From Desarmillaria ectypa (taxonomy: Eukaryota > Basidiomycota > Agaricomycetes > Agaricales > Physalacriaceae), in NCBI GenBank assembly GCA_030407005.1, contig JAUDYN010000003.1, positions 992,001 through 1,056,000 of the forward strand: 64,000 bases of DNA, in the 5' to 3' direction. The position numbers and the translations under genes were made by a program. The notes beneath the pieces were generated by a model that had not been told where the DNA came from, did no database searches, and saw only the letters and a program-made list of their open reading frames with translations. This document shows, in pieces, positions 45,374 to 55,410 of the stretch (its first letter is position 1; each line of letters starts with the position of its first letter).

Positions 45374-46488
45374 ATGATGTCTCTTGCTCCGACGACTACA
45401 GGTCGCCTTTGCCTCCAGCCGTCGTACTTCACATCTTCGGTATATGTAAATGCGGTTCGGGACGATATCGTGGTTCTAGTAAAAAGCTTCGAGGAGCAGT
45501 ATTCAAACTCGCCTCAGTCGTGCCCCTTCAAGCTCTTCAAGGAAATATGGAGTTCTCAGGGCTGGCAGTGGCTGCACTTAAAGACATTCGACCCGAGAGG
45601 CAGAGACGCATTTTTGCATACCACCTTGCGACTGTTCCTTGGTATGGAATCTGTCTGCTTAGCGTTGCGATGCTCATATTCTCTCACAGAGTGCATTGTG
45701 CATCTAGAAAAGCCAATAACAAGTCTCGTTGCATTATTCGGCTTGTATACCTTCTTCTATACTCAGCCGATGGATGTCTGTCCGCCGCTGCATTCTGTCC
45801 AGCATATTCCCATACCATGTGGTGAGCCCAGGGGAAGACCATTTATAGTTTTACCGATGAGCTGTTTTTAGATCATTATACAACCCTTATCTCGATTCCG
45901 GACATACTGACAACGACAGAGCTGGAGTCTTTCAAGCCTGCTGTGCTGCATATTCTGAAGACCTTTGTGACATCCCAGGTTTTCCATATCCTCCCTGAAT
46001 CTGGACTTGGGTGCCAAAATCCACGTACACTGCCCCGTGAAATTGTTGTTCCTGATGTTTTAGATGAAGAGGGACCCAAGCGAAAAGGACGGCCAACAAA
46101 AGGGGACAGGGTGAAACGATCCAAAGTTGCGGTTGACAACCTTGATCAATGGATGCAAAAGACCTCTTTGCCTGGTTCAAGTGATCTCGGCGCCAAGCAC
46201 CATCTGATTACCAACCCACCTGCAGAGCCGACGCTGCTACAGTACCAGATGCGCAAGGAGATGTTACTGCACGCGCTGGACAAAGACCCGGAGGGCAAGG
46301 CACACATTAATGAAGCAAACGAAGAGGTTTTCAACCGGCTGAAGCTGTCAGAAGAATTGGCAGAAAGCGAGGTTGAGTCGGATTCTGGACCGCCTGGATT
46401 ACGACGGGTGCAGCGGGCAATGAAAGAGAAGGACAGAGAGGGACGACGGGGCGGTTTGCTAGGATTGCTTGAAGGTGCCGGCAGATAA
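45374..46488 (+). CDS. SNAP43-like protein (snRNA-activating complex)
   Basis: Likely fungal relative of SNAPc subunit 1, which binds snRNA-gene promoters for Pol II and Pol III. Start at 45374 (MMSLAPTTTGRLCLQPSYF). The SNAP43-like helical block reads NAVRDDIVVLVKSFEEQY, SCPFKLFKEIWSSQGWQWLH, FLHTTLRLFLE, then after an intron SLVALFGLYTFFYTQP and SVQHIPIP; it is followed by ESFKPAVLHILKTFVTSQVF. The C-terminal half is charged and disordered (KRKGRPTKGDRVKRSKVAVD, EEVFNRLKLSEELAESEVES). Two introns were resolved by hand; the second has a GTGAGC donor and joins to CDHYTTLISIPD. The family call rests on these blocks and is less secure than for its neighbours; an unrelated nuclear factor is possible. 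Confidence 0.6.
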
Positions 46489-46688
46489 TCAATGTATCAT
46501 GTATTACAGTATTACCCATAAGTAATATTAATAGGTATGGGAAATAATTGCCGTAAGGGGCATGGAACTAACTTAGTGGGAGAATTGTTTGGCATTGCTC
46601 TCCTTTCCCAAGAAATCTTGTTTCTTAGCGTCCTTCGTTTCTTCGCTCCTTGATTATTTCGCCGTCCTCTCCTTTACTCTTACCACCA

Positions 46689-49239
46689 ATGCCACCCTTA
46701 GGCAACTCCCAACGGCGATACCAGGCCAACTCGCCATCGACCACAAGTCTTCTCCCAGGAGACTCCACTACCAACCTTGGCATCCACGCCAACTTTGCTC
46801 GAGGTCCCTCATCGTTGCGTACCATGAACAGCAGCTCTAGCATTGTCAGTCGTGTCTATCTCGCTGTGACGCCTGCTGACCACAAAGACAGAACGACTCG
46901 TCGCCATACAACGTCAATGGCAGCCGGGTTCCATCTTTGGCCCCTTCCATCTCTGACAAGGCAAGTTTCCCATCCATACACCTTGGTCCGTCCTTCATGA
47001 CATCCATTAGTTCTCTCTATCGCCCGATCCCGCCGCCTGGGGCTCAGATATATCACCCAACCACCCCGAGCCAGACGATTACCTCCACAACCCTGACCCA
47101 CGGCGAGACAGAAAGAATGATAATGGTGGATCCATTTTAACCTACCGAGGCCTAACCAACCTTGGTTGTATCGTCGTCCTTGGTCTTGGCTTGGTGTCGC
47201 TATTGTGCGTTGCCTTTGTCTCCATCGTGGCAGTCGTTTGATCCATAGACAGCGCCGGATACCCTATAATTTCATATTTCACCACACACGACATTTCTTC
47301 ACTTGGCGGTTTCAATCTAGGTGGAATCAATGCCAGCGGACAGGTATGAGATATACCCACATGGATACACGCCGTGTGTTTACGTCTTTCCAGGTACCCA
47401 GTATGCCGGGCAACTGGGGAATGATTGATCTTGATACCCCGGAAGACGCATACACAATAAAGTCCTTCACTAATGACAATGAGTTCCAGCTGGTTTGGAG
47501 TGACGAATTCAACGTCGACGGGCGAACTTTCTATCCCGGCGATGACCCGTACTGGGAAGCAGTAGACTTGCACTACTGGGGTGTCAGTAAATGCGTTCCA
47601 TCAGCTTGGGAGATGTACTCATGTCATTTCAGACCAACAACTTGGAGTGGTATGATCCAGCCGCGATCACGACAAAAGGAGGCTCCCTGACAATAACTCT
47701 ATCAAAGAAAGAAACACATGGTCTTGACTATCAAGGCGGAATGATGTCTACTTGGAATAAGTTTTGCTTCACGGGCGGTATGATTTTGACCTCGGTGACT
47801 CTACCGGGCGCAAACAACATTCTCGGTCTATGGCCTGCTGTGTGGTCAATGGGAAACCTTGGTATAACCATTCCAGTGTGACAATCAGGTAACAACTGGA
47901 ATCCTGACACAGTTTCTTCGTAGGTCGAGCTGGTTACGGAGCATCTTTGGAGGGAACTGTAAGCCTTATTTCTGACATGGGAAGGAAATTCTTGTCTAAT
48001 CAGTCACTCTAGTGGCCCTATACATACGATGCGTGCGATATAGGAACGGTTCGAAATCAGACTATCAACGGACTCCCATACGCAGCAACTGTTGATGGAG
48101 ATTCCGGTCAGAATGGCATACTGTCGTTTCTTCCGGGGCAGAAACTCTCTCGATGCACATGCCCCGGAGAATCTCATCCTGGACCTATACATTCAGACGG
48201 CACATATGTCGGACGTGCTGCACCTGAAATCGACGTCTTCGAGGCCCAGGTCGCTAACGATGAGGGTGAGGTATCGCAGTCTGGGCAATGGGCGGTATGT
48301 CAATGTCTGCAACACTCCGCTAAGACTGATCCAATTTTAGCCCTTCAATGCTAAATATGAGTGGTTCAACACGTCGGACAACATGATTATATATGATGTA
48401 ACGGAGACATACCTTAACACGTACACCGGCGGAGTGTACCAACAAGCAACATCAGGCGTATCCTTGACCGGTGAGTTCCTCCGTTAGCATTGAGAATCCT
48501 GCATTGACGTGGGAGAAGACCAGAACTGTTATCAGCTAGTAACGGGCTGCTTCGCAGTTTATGGGTTTGAATACAAGCCAGGTAAGGCTTTTATATCGCG
48601 TGCGCAGTTACCGCACCAACTTATGAAATATTCCTAGGCTATGATGATGGGGTCAGTACTTTTTCAGGCAGAAACATTCGGCGGAGCTCATAGCATTCTT
48701 TTCTTGCAGTATATAACATGGATCAACAATAACAAGGCAGCTTGGACGTTGAAAGGACCTGGAGTTGCAGCAGACACTCGTGTTGAAATATCAGCCCGTC
48801 CGGTCCCTCAGGAGCCAATGGTATGACATTTCCTTTCTCGTCAATCACAAACTCAGTATCTCTTGCAGTACATTCTAGTTAACCTTGGCATGTCAGAGAA
48901 CTTCGGTTATGTTGATCTGGACCACCTTACCTTCCCAGCGATTATGTCGATTGATTACATACGGGTACTTCCGCTTCTGCCATTTTTAATCATGCATGCT
49001 AAGTCAGTTACGACCCATAGGTGTATCAGCCAAAAGATTCCATAAACGTTGGCTGCGATCCTGATGATTTCCCTACACGAGCATATATCGAAGAGTGAGT
49101 CTATGACTGCTCGTTGGAGGGACAAATCTGAACTTTGAAATGCAGATACATCGAAGCGTATACAAATCCTAATATCACAACATGGGTCGACGATTATAAA
49201 CAGCCATTCCCCAAGAATAGCTTCCTCAAACAATGCTAG
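46689..49239 (+). CDS. KRE6: KRE6/SKN1 beta-1,6-glucan synthesis-associated protein (GH16)
   Basis: Type II membrane protein of the secretory pathway needed for cell-wall beta-1,6-glucan in yeast. Start at 46689 (MPPLGNSQRRYQANSP). Disordered cytosolic tail (NVNGSRVPSLAPSISDK, FSLSPDPAAWGSDISP, NPDPRRDRKNDNGGS), then a membrane segment NLGCIVVLGLGLVSLFAGYP, then the GH16 domain: FQLVWSDEFNVDGRTFYPGD, LEWYDPAAITTKGGSLTITL, the catalytic motif APEIDVFEAQ (Glu-Ile-Asp-Val-Phe-Glu), LSFLPGQKLSRCTCPGESHP and FPAIMSIDYIRVYQP. Ends PKNSFLKQC at 49239. About ten introns, including a GC-AG intron at 46961-47010 and a 14-nt exon (48638-48651) coding Gly-Tyr-Asp-Asp-Gly. Enzymatic activity of the family is still debated. 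Confidence 0.9.
46961..47010 (+). other. GC-AG intron in KRE6
   Basis: 50-nt intron with a consensus GC donor (ACAAG|GCAAGT) and TTAG acceptor. Removing it joins SISDK to FSLSPDP, which matches the family; without it the frame is lost. Confidence 0.75.
48638..48651 (+). other. 14-nt exon in KRE6
   Basis: GCTATGATGATGGG between a CCTAG acceptor and a GTCAGT donor; with one base from the previous exon it reads Gly-Tyr-Asp-Asp-Gly in front of YITWINNNKAAW, as in other KRE6 proteins. Confidence 0.75.
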
Positions 49240-49445
49240 TCTAGAGCTTTCACGTATTGGATTGTTCTTGCAATCTTGTTATGGCCGCTGTCACTTATTC
49301 CACTCATTGGTACTCGCATATATACACTTTGGATGTTTTATACTTCACATTCTCATCGCATCAGTCTTCATATATTGTATGCTCGCTCTACGCGAAAAAA
49401 AATCGTTTTAATGCGTGACTAAGAAGAACTAGTAACAAATGCCGC

Positions 49446-52400
49446 CTACAACGATAATGTAGGAGGTGATGAGTCCAGCAAAGCCTGGAGCTTCGTCAAC
49501 GTCCGCTCTACAGTTATGATACCCCCAGCAGTCAACCTCGGGATAGCAAGGTCCTGTTCTCCTTCGGCGGGATTGGTCTCCTGCAGGCTTTTTTCTACCA
49601 AAGCTCGACAGTCACGGACCACCTTTTCTAGTCGGCGGTTGGTGTAGTATAACCAATTGATTTCCTTCTCCAAACCGCCAAGGGGGATCTCCAGAGCTCG
49701 GCGCACAAAGCCGCGAGAAAGAACATAGGCCTTCTCGCTATACAGTCGACTAAAATTCCAGATGAGATACGTAGAGGAATATCACTGAAATAAAATTTGC
49801 CTGTTAACAATGCCTTCCTCTGTACCGCGCAGCTTCTCGTATGCAGGTTCACAGAACCAACTGGAACAGTCGTCGGTATGTTTGTTCATCGCAAGGATCA
49901 GCGCACGTACGGTTCCTTCACAAGAACTAGGCCCTGTATACTTACGAAGGCTTGAAGGAGAGATGATCGACTGGCACTCCACGTTTCGTTCTGATCACCA
50001 GCCCAAGTTCCCAATATTGATAGACAAACTTTGCCCTCCTCGTACAAGTTCCTGAAAAGACGTATGTGACCGTGTTGGATACAATGATACTGGACTTACG
50101 GATTAACTAGATAAAAGAGACACTGTTCTTATGAGCTGCATACCGGAGGAGCGGAGACTTACCTCGACCATTGCCATTTGTCCAACTGAGAAAATGCGCG
50201 ATCGGTGGACTACTAGGGAAAGTCGCAGGAAGCCTGATAACGGGTTAGCTATGCTGTATCTGTCTTTGCCGAGTGTCCTTACATCCAATCAATAACAAAA
50301 GGTGCGTCCTCGTATGGGGTGTTATTTGGACCAATGATGAGGGAACGCAGAAGGTCACTTCGATCCTCGTAAGTGCGTATAATGATCGACTCTGAACATT
50401 GTTAGTAATGGCTATGGTATGCCGCAAGTATAACTTCCCTCACCAGGCAGACTAGATTGCAAGATGCGATACTCTCGTTGAAGACGAGATAGGTAAGATT
50501 TTGAAGGTTGCGTGGGTGGAGAGGCATAGTATGCATGGTCATGGGGAGCAGAGGGTATGATGTCGAATCGCTTCCAAGGGAAATCATCATTCTCCTCGTC
50601 AACGGTAGTGCCATCTTTCATTATATCCATAACTGGATTGACAGAGATCATATCAGATTCGGCATCCATCTCCACCGTCGGTGGTGGTGGAAATTGGTCA
50701 ATTATTGATGGTCTTGAAGGTCCAGAAACCCTTGGAGTGTCTTCTTCGTGATGCCACATCCCCACATCCATATTATCGTCAATGTCCTCGGTGCCCTCCC
50801 ACCCGCCCATGCTCCCGTCAAGGTGTGACCATATTCCGTTTTCGTCAGGCCAGTACCCGGAGCCTTCAAAGTACTCGTGTTCATCATGGCTATGTTCGTC
50901 ACCCCAAGGATCATCTTCCAGTTGTTCGATGCTATCATAAAGCCTCGTAAGGCGTTGCAGTGGATATACGCGGACTGATCCCTCGGGGTGATAAACTTCA
51001 ATTCGACCGTCAAGTCGAAGCTGAAGAGATAAACGGATTCAATAAAGCTTTGAAGAAATGAAACGAATCCGACCTTCGTGACTTCTCCAATCCAGAACAG
51101 GTTGCAGCCATGTGCCCAGGGTTGCTTCATGTTACCATCTTGAAAGGCTCCTTCAGTTCCGCGTTTTTTTGCAACATTATTTCCTAGTTCAGCCATTTCC
51201 TTTCGCCATCCTTCGATGTGGCCAGGGTAGAAAGGCCCCTCTCTCGCCCAAGCTTCGAGTTCGCCTATACGTGGTATTTTAGGTGGATCGTAACCATTCG
51301 TGGTTCCTTCTCGATGTATGAAAACAAAATCTCCCAGGCGGACACCAAGTCCCTCAGTTCCAAATTGTGGTTCAACGTCCGACACACCATGAGTGTCGAT
51401 TTCTAGTACCGACGCAAGCTCAATGTTACCATTATCGGGAAAGAGAATAGAAGCTGTTCTGTGTGCAGCATCTACGGACTGCACGATAGCCGGTCGTTTC
51501 TGGTCTTCGCCACGCCATAAAACGTGGTCACCGGGCCTATCATACGAAGATTAAGCCCAATGGCGTTATTGTCCAATCCTGACGCTTACCAGCAGTCATA
51601 TTCGTCAGTGTTTAGGTAAGGAATGAGATCCGTAGATTTCAACGTTTCCGCGGTGCCATCTTGCCATAAAATGTCAACCGTAGTTTCTGTTTCTGCAACG
51701 GTGAGCGTCTCTACATGGATGGGGGGGACGCCCTGCATGCTCCGTCCATGAATAGTAACGGGGTGTCCGTTTCTCTCGACAAGATTAACCTTGTCTCCAA
51801 TGCGTATCTGGAAATCTGATCGACCACGTATCAAAGTAAGCTTGGAGATATCCTTGCCATACCAAAATCGTTGAGGGCGTGGATGATTCTCAGCCACGCT
51901 AGGCGCCAACTGGACGGACATAAGGGTACAAAACGGCAAATACTAAACAAGGCGCACCGTTTGGTTGACAGCCAGCCAAGCTATAGCATATACAGTGTGT
52001 TTCACGGCAACGACGGTGTCAACGCTGTGGTCAGTTCTATTGCTTCCAAGAAAGAATCCAATCAAGTTTTGCATGCTACTGGACGGCAGTATGTCCTGTT
52101 GTCTCAATGAGCGTGAGAAGTAACACAAACTAGGACACGACGCACGGAGCCCTTCTGTCCGATAGCAAGCCGGGTGCTAAATTCTGGCAGTCTAACGAGT
52201 TGGCCGTTTGAGACCTCAATGATGTTTTCGTCGTACAGCTGTAGGGCTTGGGTCAATACGACGAGGAAATCTCGTTACCGAAAAAGTTACCTCCACAATC
52301 TACAGGCCAAGATATGAATGAGGGACCAGGCATGGCCAATGACACTTACCTGTCCAACCCAATCATCGTAAATAACGTAGTCACCAATCTCTGCCTCCAT

Positions 52401-52908
52401 TGCCGGAACAACCTGGTCGGAATTCTGCCATCCTTCCACTGGCTCGCCACTTATAACATGCTGAAGACGACCCCTGACATGGATGTTTGTCACCACACCA
52501 GAGCGAACATCGTCGATACTCCGCTTGCAGTAATCACCGGGCTGAAGAGTGCGGTCCACAAGAGTGAGTTCGGATTCAGGGAGTATTTCGCGCGCGCTGC
52601 CCTCAGATAGAAATGTTACACCGACTTCGCCGCGCTCGAGTGGCCTCATCAGTGGATCGTCCGTTGACGGGGGAATATCCTCAGCATCATGCCAGCATCT
52701 CTACGAGGTGTTAACAGCGCATACACAGAGTGCATGGAATGCATAGACCTACAAGAACGATCCCAAAAGAATGGGGGGACGAGTTTCGTTTAACTATATC
52801 CTGCTGGTAGAACTGGAAACATGAGGTCGTATATTGAGCTTGTGATGGCTTGGGGAAAGAACTGACAAATACCTTGGTGGCTCTGGACGTACATGGCGTA
52901 GTCGACAT
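49446..52908 (-). CDS. UBE2O-like giant ubiquitin-conjugating enzyme (E2/E3 hybrid)
   Basis: Very large E2 that in animals also selects substrates such as orphan ribosomal proteins. Start at 52908 ([18 protein letters not shown]); the conserved N-terminal CR1/CR2-type blocks are [45 protein letters not shown] and VRRVLVC-like segments, then [13 protein letters not shown] and [20 protein letters not shown]. An acidic linker ([20 protein letters not shown]) precedes the UBC fold: [20 protein letters not shown], then [19 protein letters not shown] with the catalytic Cys codon at 50024-50026, then the C-terminal helix. The VNP residues come from a 7-nt micro-exon (50100-50106). About 1050 residues. 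The acidic linker and Cys motif make the assignment strong. Confidence 0.88.
50100..50106 (-). other. 7-nt micro-exon of the UBE2O-like gene
   Basis: TTAATCC (minus strand) between a TATCTAG acceptor and a GTAAGT-type donor. With one base before and one after it codes Val-Asn-Pro, completing the VNPNLYEEG block next to the catalytic Cys. Skipping it would shift the frame. Confidence 0.75.
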
Positions 52909-53143
52909 TCAAGAATGGCCGTGAAATGGATGGTTTGTTGAGTAGAGTACACTGGGAGAGACTGCGGGAGAACGAAGATAAGATGATAAAAAAGGAATGT
53001 TTCCAACGTCGAGTGGCAGGGCCGTGACCACGAAACCTGGTCGTCTAATGTATGTATACTGGTGGAGGCTGGTGGTGAGCTTGAAGGCGTGCCTGCCAAT
53101 GACCGAGCCTGCCTTGTGCACATGATTATCTCCGACCGTCATC

Positions 53144-54831
53144 ATGATGGATAGTCCAGCGATGCCAGCATTTCCTACTGAGCTCTTTCTCGTCATATTC
53201 AGCTCTCTTGATGCTCGCAGTCTCATTATCTGCAAGCAGGTAATGTCCTGTCTATACGCTTATGTTTTCTGTATCTCACCGTCGTCCAGGTCTCTCGGCT
53301 TTTCTTGACCTTGATAGATGAAACTATCGCTCTTGTCTACACCATTGAGCTCGCTCGCCACGGGTACATTGACTACGCATCAGCTCTACCTTCTGCAGAA
53401 TGCCTTGCTCAGTTGCGTGAACATAACAATGCGTGGAACAAACTCGACGGTGCTTGGAGCGGCAGCATTCCAATGCTTCAAGGACATCTTTGGGAGCTTT
53501 TCGGCAATGTTCTAGCACAACATAGCGGGTCAGGGAGTCTCGTATTTACTCAATTGCCCTCGTCGACCCGTTCCATCGAGCGAAAGGAATGGTCGGTTCC
53601 ATTGTCCGGCTTGCGTATACGTGACTTTGGAATGGACCCTTCACAAGACCTGCTAGTTCTCATCGAGGCGCCACGGTGGTCAGCACTCTGTAAACTCTTT
53701 TTCACTAGATGCTGATTTTATTGAACAGGGGACGAAACTCTAATCGTTCCTTCCAATTTCATCTTTGGTTCATGTCCAGTGGAAAAGCACATGGTCTCGC
53801 CTCTGTGCCCATCCTTCAACATGCGCAGAAAGTCCCGGATCACAGGATGTCCCACACCATACAAATTTCTGGTGATCACCTAGGTGTCGAGTTCCACGGC
53901 AGCAATGCAACGAAAGATCTTGTTGTCTGGAATTGGAAGACTGGTCGCAAAGAACTGGTATGTCTTTGGCTAGTGGCAGTCCTTTGAATCGCTGATGGAT
54001 CGCACGAACTAGTACCTTACTGGAAATGAGATTGGCTCGTTCGCTTTTTTGACTGAAAAGCACGTCGTAGTTACCGTGTCTAACGCCAAAGAGCTGCGCT
54101 TGCTCATCGTGGACTTCGTTGCGGAATCGTCTGAACAGACATGCGTTATGAATGTTACTCACCATCTTGCTCTTCGCCTTCCAAATCTGCACCATTCAGC
54201 TACGCTTGAAAGCTTCACAGTCAGGTGTGACCCTTCACCTGCCTGGCCGAATCAGGATGATTCCATCCCGTTTCATGTTCATCCTGATGAAATTCTATAT
54301 CCCGTGGCACTTTGTACGGGGCAGGGAAACCATATCATGATATTCATTCCCCGGCGGACACTACTGGCACAATTACACAACTTTCTCACAGGAACCAAGG
54401 AAGTTGAATGGTCAGCTTGGGGTCCAAAGGGCACGCGTATCCTCAATTGCTGGAATCAAGCTAACGTGTCCCCTGTATGGGCTTGCAATACGTTTGGATC
54501 CAGATTCGTTGCTTTCGATGTCGACCAGGAGGAAATCGATGTATATGATTTTAATCAGATGACTTTGAAGCGGGAACTGGGCAGCGCATGTCCATCCCAA
54601 TATGGCAATCCCAACGAGATACTTTGGCCTCCAGTCAACCAAGAGGACTCTACCATGTTCGCAATTGACGAGACTGTAGTTCCCTCAGACAGCCTGATAT
54701 TCCAAGAGGAAGTCAGGACGTCGCTGCCGTTTCGGGCCAGGGCGGTCACAGCCCTTGGGACAGGACGTTTTTCGGCGATGTGTAGTCAAGATAACATCAT
54801 CGTTGTCAATGCAAGCGTGAGGCATCTTTGA
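53144..54831 (+). CDS. F-box protein
   Basis: Substrate-adaptor type protein for SCF ubiquitin ligases. Start at 53144 (MMDSPAMPAFPTELFLVIFS), where FPTELFLVIFSSLDARSL and, after an intron at 53240-53289, VSRLFLTLIDETIALVYTIE form an F-box. The remaining 450 residues look like a beta-propeller-like C-terminal region (FGMDPSQDLLVLIE, HTIQISGDHLGVEF, LVVWNWKTGRKEL) as in many mushroom F-box proteins. Introns occur after CKQ, PRW and GRKEL. Ends NASVRHL. The start codon lies 235 bp from that of the UBE2O-like gene on the opposite strand, so two ubiquitin-system genes share a promoter region. The substrate cannot be inferred. Confidence 0.78.
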
Positions 54832-55357
54832 AATATACATCTCGCTTTGGTTAACAGCTTTCATAGAGCGTTCTTCTCACCGGCCGGGAGTACCGAGTAT
54901 TTACGCTGTAAGATCCTGGATCCACGGAGTATGCCAATTGAAGCCTTCGAATGGCCAAATTGACGCCGGTGATCTTATGCGATGGATATGCGATTCGCCA
55001 AGACGTAACGCGCATACGCGCGCGCCTATGATCAAGGCTGCAGCCGAACAACCCATGCGAGTTGTTTGAGCTATAATGAACGGTTGTGGGTTGTATTTTT
55101 GTATGTTTGTATGAGGCATATGAGCTATTCGTTCTTCAATAAATGAAAACTCAACTTGGCTTCGTTGGAATAACGCTACTGGACATATCGATGTACAAAT
55201 CTGAACGCTGCATAAACCATGATGCAATTTGATTTTTTTCTACCGAGAGATCGCCGACGATAAGACAAAAAAGGAAACTGATAAGCCCTAAGATCTTATC
55301 TAATCAACACAAATTCGCATACAGCTCGAGCACGACTTTTCCTTTAAATTTGCTTCC
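54832..55357. other. Intergenic region between F-box gene and ARG2
   Basis: 526 bp. It includes a short alternating purine/pyrimidine tract (ACGCGCATACGCGCGCGCC, about 55007-55026) that could form Z-DNA or be a CG-rich spacer, and the ARG2 promoter and leader. No gene seen. Confidence 0.5.
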
Positions 55358-55408
55358 ATGACTCAGACGCCGACAGCTTTCCCCCCCTCCTTCCACCAAC
55401 TATCCTAG
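55358..55408 (+). promoter_or_regulatory. 16-codon uORF abutting the ARG2 start
   Basis: ATG at 55358 opens MTQTPTAFPPSFHQLS and stops at 55406-55408, two bases before the proposed ARG2 ATG at 55411. It contains a C7 run (55381-55387). If transcribed, its stop codon would sit directly before the main start, so re-initiation would be limiting. Confidence 0.45.
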
Positions 55409-55410
55409 CT

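Noticed and set aside
46589..46840. 83-codon ORF just before KRE6
   Set aside because: It overlaps the first KRE6 exon in another frame and has no motif.
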